Below are positions 33,684 through 41,006 of a DNA stretch of 50,756 bases, in pieces. Position 1 is the stretch's first letter. Each line of letters starts with the position of its first letter. The translations under genes were made by a program, and so were the position numbers. The notes under the pieces were generated by a model. The model was not told where the DNA came from. It searched no databases and saw only the letters and a program-made list of their open reading frames with translations. Origin of the DNA: Taibaiella sp. (GTDB taxonomy: Bacteria > Bacteroidota > Bacteroidia > Chitinophagales > Chitinophagaceae); assembly GCA_019638495.1 (NCBI GenBank), contig JAHBTQ010000007.1, positions 1 to 50,756 on the forward strand, read 5' to 3'.

Positions 33684-34439
33684 ATGAGAAAACACACAAA
33701 CACACTTCGCACAAACAAATTTTCAGCGGTGCTTATCGCAGCCATGTTGCTGCTTGCCGCTGCTGCCTGCCGCAAGGAAAATCTCCCTGCTAACAATACC
33801 GGGACTACTACATCCTCTGAGACCGTGAGCGATGAAGACGCGGCCGACGCTATAACAGAAGCAATGACAGGGCAAAAGGCCGGTATGACAGATCAGGCTA
33901 CTGAGCAAACAACAATGGCAAAATCATCAGTGGTGCCCTGCGGAGGCGAAAAGGACACTGTATTAGGAGGTGCCGGCACATACGGACCCGCGTCTTACGA
34001 TTATTTATACCACGCTCATCTGGCTGTCATTTGTACACTTGGCATCCCTTCAAAGTTCACAGGCACATTTTCCGGTAATACAAGTTATTCCACTACACGC
34101 ATGAGCTCTGACGATAGCTGTTCCGGAGAATTTGTCGTTACAGGACTTGCCCCCACGTCAGATGTTTACAAGCTGAATCTCAACTACGTTAGGCAAGGTT
34201 CACAGCAATCCAATGTGAGAAAAAAGGCCTCATTCACCAGTACCATTACTATAACAGGTACTGATATTATTGTTGATAAAACAACTTTGCTTATCACTAC
34301 GGGAACAGCAAGCGTCGTGATGACGGGCGCTACAAGTACAGGCGCAACCTTTAGCAAGACGGCTACACTTACATTCACTGGCAGCAAGACGGCTACACTC
34401 ACATTTGGCAGTGGCGCCAGCTATCCGCTGTCGTGGTAA
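33684..34439 (+). CDS. Putative lipoprotein of unknown function
   Basis: A 251-residue exported protein. A long basic N-terminus and hydrophobic stretch end in a lipobox (AAAC, Cys29), so a lipid anchor is likely. The next ~50 residues are Thr/Ser/Glu-rich and probably disordered. The remainder is a beta-rich domain with TGTYGP-like turns and Thr-rich strands. The last strands include a duplicated segment (SKTATLTF twice, 10 codons apart). No enzyme motif is visible. It follows the LytS/LytTR pair on the same strand and has its own terminator. A structural or cell-surface role is inference. Confidence 0.8.
   Translation: MRKHTNTLRTNKFSAVLIAAMLLLAAAACRKENLPANNTGTTTSSETVSDEDAADAITEAMTGQKAGMTDQATEQTTMAKSSVVPCGGEKDTVLGGAGTYGPASYDYLYHAHLAVICTLGIPSKFTGTFSGNTSYSTTRMSSDDSCSGEFVVTGLAPTSDVYKLNLNYVRQGSQQSNVRKKASFTSTITITGTDIIVDKTTLLITTGTASVVMTGATSTGATFSKTATLTFTGSKTATLTFGSGASYPLSW
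34353..34409 (+). repeat. Imperfect 30-bp tandem duplication in the lipoprotein gene
   Basis: The 17-base string at 34353-34369 recurs at 34383-34399, followed by a diverged rest of the unit. It encodes the repeated SKTATLTF. Confidence 0.8.
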
Positions 34440-34474
34440 TACTATCGTTACCCTTTCGCTTTGAAACATGAATA

Positions 34475-34507
34475 AGTCCGGCTGCGGGGTGGCCGGGCTT
34501 TTCTTTT
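34475..34507 (+). terminator. Intrinsic terminator after the lipoprotein gene
   Basis: An 8-bp stem with one G-U pair (34475-34482 with 34492-34499) has a 9-base loop and runs into TTTTCTTTT. It lies 35 bases past the stop. Confidence 0.85.
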
Positions 34508-34532
34508 GTAGAATATTGGCGAGCGCACCCTT

Positions 34533-35153
34533 TTAAAGGGCATGCTTCCTACCCACAAATCGTATCACCGAGCTCATGCCGCCGTGTAATTTCCCCTCCC
34601 ATATTTCCAGCTCCGTTTCTTCTAGTTGCTGCGCCTCAAAATTGGGAAAGCAGGCTTTGATCTCTTCAGTTGTATAGAGCATAGTTTCGTCAGACGGGCC
34701 GCCAACACGGGGATTGTCAGCCTTAAACTTCAGGTGGCTTTTACTGTAGGCTTCAAATATCACAATGCCACCAGGCTTTACATACGTGCCGAGTTGCTGA
34801 AGGAATTTGATCTTTGTGCCGCCCGGAAAGTGCGCGAATATCAACGCCATCGCATCGAACGATTGTGTTTTATAATGCACATCAGGCATCGATGCTACTT
34901 CATATTTTATGGTCACGCCACTTTTCTGAGCCAGCAGCTCTGCTTTCTTTTTGCCCTCGGCACTTTGGTCAAATGCATACGTATCCCAGCCCCGTGTTGC
35001 CGCATACACACTGTTCCTTCCTTCTCCATCAGCAGGGAAAAGTATTTTGCCGGGCGTTATTCCCTCCAGTTTTTCTGCAAGGAATTTGTTGGGTGTTTCA
35101 CCATATACATATTCGTTCTCGGCATATCGTTCGTTCCAGAAGTCTGCGCTCAT
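34533..35153 (-). CDS. Class I SAM-dependent methyltransferase
   Basis: A 206-residue Rossmann-fold methyltransferase. It begins FWNERYAENEYVYGETPNKFL, in which the pieces WNERYAENEYVYG and PNKFL mark the TehB/thiopurine-methyltransferase-like subgroup. Motif I is GKILFPADGEGRNSVYAA (core LFPADGEGRNSV), where the usual GxGxG is DGEGRN. Motif II Asp is in YAFDQSA, and the post-motif is FDAMALIFAHFP. Substrates in this subgroup include tellurite, selenite, thiols or halide, and this one is not defined. It is cytosolic. A perfect -7 element (TAATTTTG on the minus strand) lies 11 bases upstream. Family is strong; substrate is unknown. Confidence 0.9.
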   Translation of the reverse strand: MSADFWNERYAENEYVYGETPNKFLAEKLEGITPGKILFPADGEGRNSVYAATRGWDTYAFDQSAEGKKKAELLAQKSGVTIKYEVASMPDVHYKTQSFDAMALIFAHFPGGTKIKFLQQLGTYVKPGGIVIFEAYSKSHLKFKADNPRVGGPSDETMLYTTEEIKACFPNFEAQQLEETELEIWEGKLHGGMSSVIRFVGRKHAL

Positions 35154-35163
35154 CGTTTTTTTG

Positions 35164-35171
35164 CAAAATTA
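35164..35171 (-). promoter_or_regulatory. Bacteroidota -7 element (TAATTTTG) for the methyltransferase
   Basis: A perfect TAnnTTTG on the minus strand, 11 bases from the ATG at 35153, implying a leader of only a few bases. The -33 position has no TTTG. Confidence 0.45.
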
Positions 35172-35224
35172 GTGATATGCCCAACCATTGCCATTTTTTC
35201 TTAATTTTCTGCTGGCCGTTGCAG

Positions 35225-35887
35225 CTATTGTGCTGCTTTCTTTGTCTCTAGCCTCAGTTTAGCAATACTCATCGATATCAGCACAGTCCCCACCGCAGTA
35301 GGTGCCAGCCACACTACCCACGATGGTGTGAACCGAATGTTCACAACGAGGAAAGCAGTGACTGTTGATATATAGGCACCACCCATGGCAGAGATATGTC
35401 GCGGCAGCCATACTTTGTTTCGTGCGGTGAAGTTTCCCGCGTTGCTCATTATGCGGTAGTCTCTTATTGAGAACAGGAGCAAAATGCCCCCGAATACCTG
35501 CAGTACGGAAACCGGCCACCCATGGCCCGCGGCATACGCGGTTAGTGGGTACGCCAGCATGGTAATGGCTGTGATAAACCCAACCAATGCAGGGATTTTG
35601 TCTTTTGTGGTAGGCTTGTAGGACTCCCTGAGTCGGAGGAATCTGATAGCCTGCCTGCCGGTGAAAACCAGGTAAGTCGCAAAGATCCCGATGGAGAGCA
35701 GAAAAGGATTCCACTTCAGCAGTGCCATTATGACAGCGCAAAACGTAGTTCCATACATTGCCCAATAGAATACCAGGCCGGATAAGATATGTGGTCTGCG
35801 TCCTTTTTTTGTGAGCGTTGCTCCCAGACCCGCCAGTAGTGATGTGGTGCCAAAGACAATGTGTGCGATAAGTAGTACGATGAACAT
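35225..35887 (-). CDS. Multi-pass membrane protein, DUF2306-like
   Basis: A 220-residue protein with about six or seven transmembrane helices. The opening HIVFGTTSLLAG, then KKGRRPHILSGLVFYW and a later IRDYRIMSN, resemble the DUF2306 group, in which conserved His in helices 1 and 2 have been suggested to bind heme or metal; that link is tentative. I start at the Met at 35887. An in-frame ATG at 35914 lies upstream of the -7 element, so it could not be on the main transcript. It is followed by the methyltransferase gene after 71 bases, which has its own -7 element. Function is unknown. Confidence 0.8.
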   Translation of the reverse strand: MFIVLLIAHIVFGTTSLLAGLGATLTKKGRRPHILSGLVFYWAMYGTTFCAVIMALLKWNPFLLSIGIFATYLVFTGRQAIRFLRLRESYKPTTKDKIPALVGFITAITMLAYPLTAYAAGHGWPVSVLQVFGGILLLFSIRDYRIMSNAGNFTARNKVWLPRHISAMGGAYISTVTAFLVVNIRFTPSWVVWLAPTAVGTVLISMSIAKLRLETKKAAQ

Positions 35888-35902
35888 GGTTCTCTTTTTG
35901 GG

Positions 35903-35935
35903 CAAAGAAACCATTAGGGGCAGGCACGTTCCAAA
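35903..35935 (-). promoter_or_regulatory. Promoter for the DUF2306-like gene
   Basis: Minus strand TTTG (35932-35935), 21 bases, then TTTCTTTG (35903-35910), one mismatch from TAnnTTTG. It sits downstream of the alternative ATG at 35914 and so decides the start at 35887. Confidence 0.5.
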
Positions 35936-35997
35936 TTAATGGGATATCCGGCAAACCTCAGGGGCAGACAGCAATTTTGGGACGGTTTACAACTGTA

Positions 35998-36897
35998 TTA
36001 TGGGGTGTTTAGCAAGCTTCTTATTGCCGGCACATAGGTGCGCGATACAGGAACTATGGCATCACATCCCTCTATTTGCAGCTTCAGCCCCTGGGCGTTT
36101 CCTTCGGCATGTGCTACTTTCTGCATGTTTACAATAAAGGAGCGATGGCATCTTACTATCTTGTTTTCTGCCGCTGCCAGTTCCTCAAGTTGTTTCAGCG
36201 TTTGCCTTATTATTGTCGTTTTGGCAGTGTTGTTATCCAGTAGGGTCACCTTTATATAGTTGTCTGCGCTCTCCGCATACAGCAGGTCGCAGGCCCTGAA
36301 TCTCAGCTCCTCGCCGCCGCCCTCGGCATTCAGCACAATCACCGTTTCCTCATCCCAGGCATTGCCACCGGCTTTTTCAGACTCATTGTGCTGTGCCGGT
36401 ATCTGGTTATTTATCGCCGCTGCAGATTGCAGGTTCTGTTGCAGCAGTCGGTTGTGCCGGTACAGTACCAGGATGGTGAACGGTAGGAAGCCCACGCTCA
36501 GTGTTGCAAAAAGACTGAAGCCCACGCTATTTAGCGACATCGAAAAGCCGAAGACCAATGCAGAATAGAAAAAATTCACCAGGGCAACGCCCGTAAAGTT
36601 CATCAACCCCAACAGAAAGAGATCCTTGCCTAGCGTCCATCGCTCAGCGGCGTAAAGACGCGGGAGAAAAAGGGGCAGCAGCACCCCGTTAAAGAACACT
36701 ACGATGGCGGTCACCAGCCCATATCCCATAAGTAATCTCACTTTCTTTCCGCTTCCCGGTACTGTCGCCAAACCAAAAGGCTGAAAGACGATAAGGAATA
36801 GTGCAACCGCCGCGCCCATGAGCAGTGCCACCAGTAGAACGTTCTTTTTGCCCGGAAGTGGGTGTGGTTGTTTCAGCAGTTCTAGCATTGATGACAT
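35998..36897 (-). CDS. Membrane-bound LytTR-family regulator
   Basis: A 299-residue protein without a receiver domain. Four transmembrane helices occupy ~20-145 and a charged linker ~150-185. A LytTR DNA-binding domain covers ~190-297 (FRACDLLYAESADNYIKV, core LLYAESADNYIKV; and RCHRSFIVNMQKV, the diagnostic HRSFIVN helix). The protein would bind DNA from the membrane, sensing a signal directly rather than through phosphorylation. Its ATG lies 10 bases past the stop of the GT-C-like gene, so the two are co-transcribed and it may respond to that protein's product or state. Domain calls are confident; the signal is inference. Confidence 0.92.
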   Translation of the reverse strand: MSSMLELLKQPHPLPGKKNVLLVALLMGAAVALFLIVFQPFGLATVPGSGKKVRLLMGYGLVTAIVVFFNGVLLPLFLPRLYAAERWTLGKDLFLLGLMNFTGVALVNFFYSALVFGFSMSLNSVGFSLFATLSVGFLPFTILVLYRHNRLLQQNLQSAAAINNQIPAQHNESEKAGGNAWDEETVIVLNAEGGGEELRFRACDLLYAESADNYIKVTLLDNNTAKTTIIRQTLKQLEELAAAENKIVRCHRSFIVNMQKVAHAEGNAQGLKLQIEGCDAIVPVSRTYVPAIRSLLNTP

Positions 36898-36907
36898 TAT
36901 ATTTTGT

Positions 36908-38251
36908 TTAGTCGCTGTGTTGGGCGCTATCTATACGTTCATTTATGTACCGGGCTATCAGGGCTGCGTTGGTAGCCGGGAGTAGCCACAGTATACGATA
37001 GCTATATCTCGGATCTACAGTAGAGAGTATCGCTGTTACGGCAGCATTGATAAGAAAAAGGGCAGCCAGCACAGCATAGACCTTTTTGTCTCCCTTTCGT
37101 TGAAGCTTAGGGAAAAACAGCAGGACAGATAAAGTTGAAATAATCAGGAACGCGTTGTCGGCAATATTGATAGCGGAGATATTAAGCTTGTCTTCGGTTT
37201 GTTTCGATCTCACAAACTGATTTCGCTCAGCAGGAAAACGTCCCCAAATGTTTTTCACCTGAAAGGATTCAAAGGGTAAGCTAACGATTTTCTCACGTTC
37301 CTGGATCTCACATAGCTGTCGCCCCACGGAAAAAAGGGAGTGAATAGCGTAGGTTTTGCGAAGTTTGGGTACAGAAAGCACATCCTTTGCCAGGAAGTTC
37401 AATTCTTGCTCACAGCTATCATACCCCCCGGCTTTGTTCAGTGGACTGTACTCGCTAAACATAAAATCCCACGGGTAGGGTGTAAGGTTGTCTTTGAAAG
37501 CACACATTCTAAGATGCTCGCGTTCACAGTTTTCATCAAAATAAGTACGCAGGATGCCCGTCTCAGCATATTTGGCCACAACGAAGGCCGAAGAGCTTTT
37601 CGAAAAAACGAAACCATATCCCGCACTTGCATTCATGCTGCACGTTATAATTATGGATAGGATACTGGCACTCATGAGCTTTATCCCATTGAGTACATAC
37701 CGCCTGCTTTTCTTAAGTAATCCGTAAATCAGTATTATGGCGCTAAACGATATTGTTATTGCGCTATGGGAGTTGTGCATTGTTATCGAAACAAACGCAA
37801 TGCCAAGGTAAAGCCATTGCTGAGGCGGACTTGCAGATTCGTCAAATAGCAATAGCATAGTGGAAAGAAAAAGTATGGGTGTAAATACGTCGGCCATCAA
37901 CGCTGAAGCCACAAACGATATGAAAGTAAGAAAGCCGGCAACCAGCATCAGTGCTACCTCTACCCGCGGTATTGGCTTGCCAAGCAGCATTCTGAAGTAC
38001 TTTATAGTTACATAACTCAGCAATAGGCATTGCGCAAGTATGGTAAACCAAAGTGATTCAGCAAGGCTTGAGTGTCGAAGAAATATGCCGTAAAATGGGC
38101 TTCTGTCAAACGGTATCTGGCCCGTAAATCCGCTTGTAACGTAAGCGTGTGTATCGCCGCCATAGATTGGGTATCCGTTATAGAGCGCAGCATACATTAA
38201 TACAGCTGCACCGATTAGATAGGGTATGATTTTTTCGATTTTTGGGCTCAT
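36908..38251 (-). CDS. Multi-pass membrane protein, possibly GT-C-like
   Basis: A 447-residue protein with about nine to eleven transmembrane helices. The first large periplasmic loop reads YGGDTHAYVTSGF then RSPFYGIFLR. This resembles the acidic first loop of GT-C glycosyltransferases, but I cannot match it to a named family. A long soluble loop lies at ~230-330 with several Cys (CEREHLRMC, YDSCEQELN). The last third is again membrane-embedded, ending with NAALIARYINERI. It heads a two-gene unit with the membrane-bound LytTR regulator. Gene reality is clear from codon use and topology; the activity is unknown. Confidence 0.82.
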   Translation of the reverse strand: MSPKIEKIIPYLIGAAVLMYAALYNGYPIYGGDTHAYVTSGFTGQIPFDRSPFYGIFLRHSSLAESLWFTILAQCLLLSYVTIKYFRMLLGKPIPRVEVALMLVAGFLTFISFVASALMADVFTPILFLSTMLLLFDESASPPQQWLYLGIAFVSITMHNSHSAITISFSAIILIYGLLKKSRRYVLNGIKLMSASILSIIITCSMNASAGYGFVFSKSSSAFVVAKYAETGILRTYFDENCEREHLRMCAFKDNLTPYPWDFMFSEYSPLNKAGGYDSCEQELNFLAKDVLSVPKLRKTYAIHSLFSVGRQLCEIQEREKIVSLPFESFQVKNIWGRFPAERNQFVRSKQTEDKLNISAINIADNAFLIISTLSVLLFFPKLQRKGDKKVYAVLAALFLINAAVTAILSTVDPRYSYRILWLLPATNAALIARYINERIDSAQHSD

Positions 38252-38361
38252 TTCTAAGATAGGTATTATACAAATCTAACAATTGCTGCCTTAACATTCC
38301 GGTCCGGCGGGAAACCCCGGCCGATTGCTGCATTGCCGGTTATTTAGATAGACCACACTTT

Positions 38362-38396
38362 TTTGCAGTTTATTTCCTTCCTTATTCCTACATTTG
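38362..38396 (+). promoter_or_regulatory. Bacteroidota promoter (TTTG-N23-TACATTTG)
   Basis: A perfect -7 TACATTTG at 38389-38396 and TTTG at 38362-38365, 23 bases apart. The predicted start is near 38402, just ahead of the two hairpins described next. Confidence 0.6.
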
Positions 38397-38401
38397 TAGT
38401 G

Positions 38402-38468
38402 CATTTCTATCGCACAATATCGACCTGTGTCATTGTGTGATACTTTGTCCGGCCTTCGGACGTTTTTT
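38402..38468 (+). ncRNA. Candidate small structured RNA or leader with terminator
   Basis: Between the promoter and the DUF4290 start are two hairpins. The first is a 9-bp stem with one G-U pair (38410-38418 with 38432-38440) and a 13-base loop. The second is GTCCG/CGGAC (38447-38451 with 38457-38461), followed by GTTTTTTCTTT. This is the layout of a ~65-base transcript ending at an intrinsic terminator. It could be an independent sRNA, or an attenuated leader for the gene starting at 38493. It belongs to no RNA family I recognise. The structure is seen; the role is inference. Confidence 0.45.
38447..38468 (+). terminator. Terminator-like hairpin in the DUF4290 leader
   Basis: A 5-bp GC-rich stem with a 5-base loop is followed by six T, a C and three T. 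It is short, so termination may be partial. It lies 25 bases upstream of the ATG at 38493. Confidence 0.5.
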
Positions 38469-38492
38469 CTTTAGCACTGAACTTTTCTATTA

Positions 38493-39227
38493 ATGGAATA
38501 CAATACTACGCGCAGCAGAATGCTGATGCCCGAATACGGACGTAATGTCCAGAAGATGGTGGAATACCTGATGTCTGTTGAAGACCGCGCTAAGCGCCTG
38601 CAGCAGGCAGAGATCATTATTGAGCTTATGGGTACGCTAAACCCGCACCTGAAGACGATTGAGGACTACAAACACAAGTTGTGGGATCATCTCTTCCAGA
38701 TGACGGAGTTCAAACTGGATGTGGATGCGCCCTATCCGTGCCCCACGCCGGAAATGGTCTTTGCTAAGCCAGAGGTGCTGCCTTATCCGCAGGCGCCCAT
38801 CAGGCACAGGCACCTGGGCAAGAACATCCAGGACCTGCTTGACAGGGCTGTGAAAGAGACCGACCCGGAAAAACGCACCGGCCTCACACAGGCTATTGGC
38901 TACTACATGAAGCTGGCCTATGCCAACTGGCACCGCGAGCCCGTGCATGATGACATGATCAAGAATGAGCTGGCCGAAATATCAGGCGGTGCGCTGAAGT
39001 ATGAGACCGGTGGCTACCGCGTACCGTTTGACCCTACACCGCAGGGCGGCAACAACAATCGCAACTTTAAGCAGCGCGGCGGCGGTAACAACAATAACAA
39101 CAACCGCAACTTTAAGGGCAACGGCAACAACAATAACAACAACCGTGGCGGCGGGGGAGGCAACAGCTTCAACCAGGGCGGCGGAAATAACTTCAATAAG
39201 AACCGGAAGTTTAAGAAGAATAAGTAG
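38493..39227 (+). CDS. DUF4290 protein with Asn/Gly-rich basic tail
   Basis: A 244-residue protein. Residues ~1-180 are the Bacteroidota-specific DUF4290 helical domain, recognised from MEYNTTRSRMLMPEYGRN (core LMPEYGRNVQKMV) and KHKLWDHLFQMTEFKLD (core HKLWDHLFQM). From about 185 to the end the sequence is low complexity: runs of Asn and Gly with regularly spaced Arg, Phe and Lys (RGGG, NRNFK, KFKKNK). Such tails are common in RNA-binding and condensate-forming proteins. No signal peptide. The gene has a long leader with a possible attenuator and a strong terminator. The domain is recognised; RNA binding is inference. Confidence 0.9.
   Translation: MEYNTTRSRMLMPEYGRNVQKMVEYLMSVEDRAKRLQQAEIIIELMGTLNPHLKTIEDYKHKLWDHLFQMTEFKLDVDAPYPCPTPEMVFAKPEVLPYPQAPIRHRHLGKNIQDLLDRAVKETDPEKRTGLTQAIGYYMKLAYANWHREPVHDDMIKNELAEISGGALKYETGGYRVPFDPTPQGGNNNRNFKQRGGGNNNNNNRNFKGNGNNNNNNRGGGGGNSFNQGGGNNFNKNRKFKKNK
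39046..39213 (+). repeat. AAC/GGC-rich coding repeat
   Basis: Interspersed AAC-AAT-AAC and GGC-GGC codon runs encode the Asn/Gly tail of the DUF4290 protein. Units such as AACAACCGCAACTTTAAG occur twice (near 39094 and, imperfectly, 39052), which implies growth by slippage or unequal exchange. Confidence 0.7.
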
Positions 39228-39241
39228 AAAGGATGTTTTCA

Positions 39242-39268
39242 GGGAGCGCTTTTTGCGCTCCCTTTTTT
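39242..39268 (+). terminator. Strong intrinsic terminator after the DUF4290 gene
   Basis: A perfect 8-bp stem GGGAGCGC/GCGCTCCC (39242-39249 with 39255-39262), T5 loop, then six T. The T run overlaps the stop codon of the convergent maf gene. Confidence 0.93.
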
Positions 39269-39833
39269 ACACCCCAAACTCACTCCCTAGCACCGATATT
39301 ACATCGCCTATCGGCAATCCCATTACGTTGTAGTAGTCGCCGTTTATTTTCTCAATGCCTGTCACACCTATCCACTCCTGTATGGCGTAAGCGCCCGCTT
39401 TGTCATAGGGGCGGTAGTTGGTCACATAGTGCGCTATCTGCGTTTCAGTAAGCTCGCGGAAATAAACTTCTGTTGTTGTTGAGAACACTGCCTCCGTTTC
39501 GGCCGATCGTATGCAAACACCCGTTACCACACGGTGCATCCTGCCCGATAGCATACGCAGAATGGAGGTGGCATGTACCGAATCAGTAGGCTTTCCCAGT
39601 ATCAGCCCATCCAGCAGCACTATCGTATCTGCAGCGATGATGATAGACTCGGGCGATTTATGGAATATTGCATCCGCTTTTTTTCGCGATAGGAATGCAG
39701 GCACTTCCTCGCCGGGCATGCCGGGCGGATTTGATTCGTCTACGTCTGCAACCAGTACTTCAAATTTCAATTCCGCCATTTCCATCAGTTGCTTGCGACG
39801 GGGCGATTGCGATGCGAGAATTATTTTCTTCAT
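39267..39833 (-). CDS. maf: Maf-family nucleotide pyrophosphatase
   Basis: A 188-residue cytosolic enzyme of the Maf/Ham1 fold, which hydrolyses non-canonical or modified nucleoside triphosphates to the monophosphates. Motifs: ASQSPRRKQLM at the N-terminus (phosphate binding), DVDESNPPG, RKKADAI, and AADTIVLLDGLILGKP with the catalytic Asp. Length is normal. It is directly followed by the UbiA-type gene upstream in the transcript order (4 bases between), so the two are co-transcribed. Its 3' end meets the terminator of the DUF4290 gene. Whether it prefers dTTP/UTP (YhdE type) or m7GTP (YceF type) I cannot say. Confidence 0.94.
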   Translation of the reverse strand: MKKIILASQSPRRKQLMEMAELKFEVLVADVDESNPPGMPGEEVPAFLSRKKADAIFHKSPESIIIAADTIVLLDGLILGKPTDSVHATSILRMLSGRMHRVVTGVCIRSAETEAVFSTTTEVYFRELTETQIAHYVTNYRPYDKAGAYAIQEWIGVTGIEKINGDYYNVMGLPIGDVISVLGSEFGV

Positions 39834-39837
39834 GGTC

Positions 39838-40734
39838 TTAAGAGAATTTATGTACTAACAATGCCAGCACGCCAAATACCATTATCACTTTCAGGGCCCG
39901 GCTGCATGCGCTGTAGTGGCTTGTTGTGGGCTTTCCGCGCAGCAGGTAGATGGTCCATACCAGCAGCGGCAAAGCCAGCAAAACTAAAACATAAACAGAC
40001 ATCAACGCGCGGCCATGTGTTAAAAGTGTAACTCCCGATATGCCCAGGGGAATAACCGCCAAAATAGACAAGCCGGCAGTGAATCTTGTGGCAAACGCCA
40101 GCCCGTTTTTTATAGGCATGGTCGCGCATCCCTCTGCGGCATCGCCCTCCATGTCTTCCATATCCTTTACTATTTCGCGCATCCAGGTAAGCACAAAGGC
40201 AAAGTAGGCGTAAACGATAATGATCCACACCGCCAGGCTTCTGCCTTGTTGCAGTGCGGGCTCATAGACATACAACGTCATTATGGTCAGTGCAGTCAGT
40301 AACGCCACCATTATGTTGCCGCTGGCAAATTGACGTTTGAAGGTGGTGGAGTAAAGCCACAGCATGATGGTGCATGAAGCCTGCAGTATCATCCACTCCG
40401 GGTGGCCGGCCATAAAGGCTATACGAGCTACGGCAGCAAGTGCCAGCCCGTTGAGCAGCGTATGCGCAATGATGGCATTCTTCCTTTCTATGCGCTTGCC
40501 TAGCACCACGCTGCCGGGCCTGTTGCGCTGGTCTATTTTTATGTCGAAGTAGTCATTGATGATATATCCTGCTGCTGCAATAAAAACGGTAGATAGCATC
40601 AGTGCCAGGAAATTCGTTGCCTTCAGCACTTGCGGCGACATGGGCAATACCACACACCACCACACCATCAGTTGTGTCAGCGCAATGATCACAAGGTTTC
40701 GCCATCTTACCAGGCGCAGCCATGCCATGTACAT
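39838..40734 (-). CDS. UbiA-family prenyltransferase
   Basis: A 298-residue integral membrane prenyltransferase with about eight or nine helices. The first Asp-rich motif is N60-D-Y-F-D-I-K-I-D68 (NDxxDxxxD) and the second is DMEDMEGD at about 185-192, the two Mg-pyrophosphate sites. Bacteroidota members of this shape are annotated as geranylgeranylglycerol-phosphate geranylgeranyltransferase-like; MenA and UbiA are alternatives. No menaquinone or quinone genes are adjacent to decide. It is first in a unit with maf (4-base gap). A TTAGTTTG near-match to a -7 element lies upstream on the minus strand. Family is certain; acceptor is open. Confidence 0.9.
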   Translation of the reverse strand: MYMAWLRLVRWRNLVIIALTQLMVWWCVVLPMSPQVLKATNFLALMLSTVFIAAAGYIINDYFDIKIDQRNRPGSVVLGKRIERKNAIIAHTLLNGLALAAVARIAFMAGHPEWMILQASCTIMLWLYSTTFKRQFASGNIMVALLTALTIMTLYVYEPALQQGRSLAVWIIIVYAYFAFVLTWMREIVKDMEDMEGDAAEGCATMPIKNGLAFATRFTAGLSILAVIPLGISGVTLLTHGRALMSVYVLVLLALPLLVWTIYLLRGKPTTSHYSACSRALKVIMVFGVLALLVHKFS

Positions 40735-40871
40735 CAGTTTTAGACCGGCAATTTACCGAATGGCCGCACAAACTAAAGTGTACCTGCCCGATTTATGTTT
40801 TGTTTTACAATTGGTTGCAAATGGGATAAACACAATTCATATCGTTGAAATACACCCCTTTGCAACAACAC

Positions 40872-40916
40872 CCGTGCGACAGCACGGACATTGAGCTCCC
40901 TCCCTATCGGGGAGGG
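40872..40916. other. Two adjacent hairpins, possible dispersed intergenic element
   Basis: A 6-bp hairpin CCGTGC/GCACGG (40872-40877 with 40882-40887) is followed by a perfect 7-bp CCCTCCC/GGGAGGG (40898-40904 with 40910-40916), then a GC-rich tail to 40928. Similar GGGGAGGGCCGGGGTGGGG-type strings recur between genes in many Bacteroidota genomes, from memory. No T run follows. Confidence 0.45.
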
Positions 40917-40991
40917 CCGGGGTGGGGCTGAACACACCTGTCAATCGGAAATGCGCTACAGGAATAGCGTAACCTAATCTGCGGAAAGGAC

Positions 40992-40999
40992 TACCTTTG
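40992..40999 (+). promoter_or_regulatory. Bacteroidota -7 element (TACCTTTG)
   Basis: A perfect TAnnTTTG, eight bases before the ATG at 41007, so the transcript would have almost no leader. It supports 41007 as the first start of the operon. Confidence 0.5.
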
Positions 41000-41006
41000 T
41001 CCCTAC

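Noticed and set aside
34533..35153. A specific tellurite-resistance (TehB) call
   Set aside because: The sequence supports only the broader TehB/TPMT-like methyltransferase subgroup; no other tellurite gene is present.
39046..39213. A CRISPR-like or tandem array
   Set aside because: The repeats are in-frame AAC/GGC codon runs of a protein tail, with no spacer-repeat periodicity.
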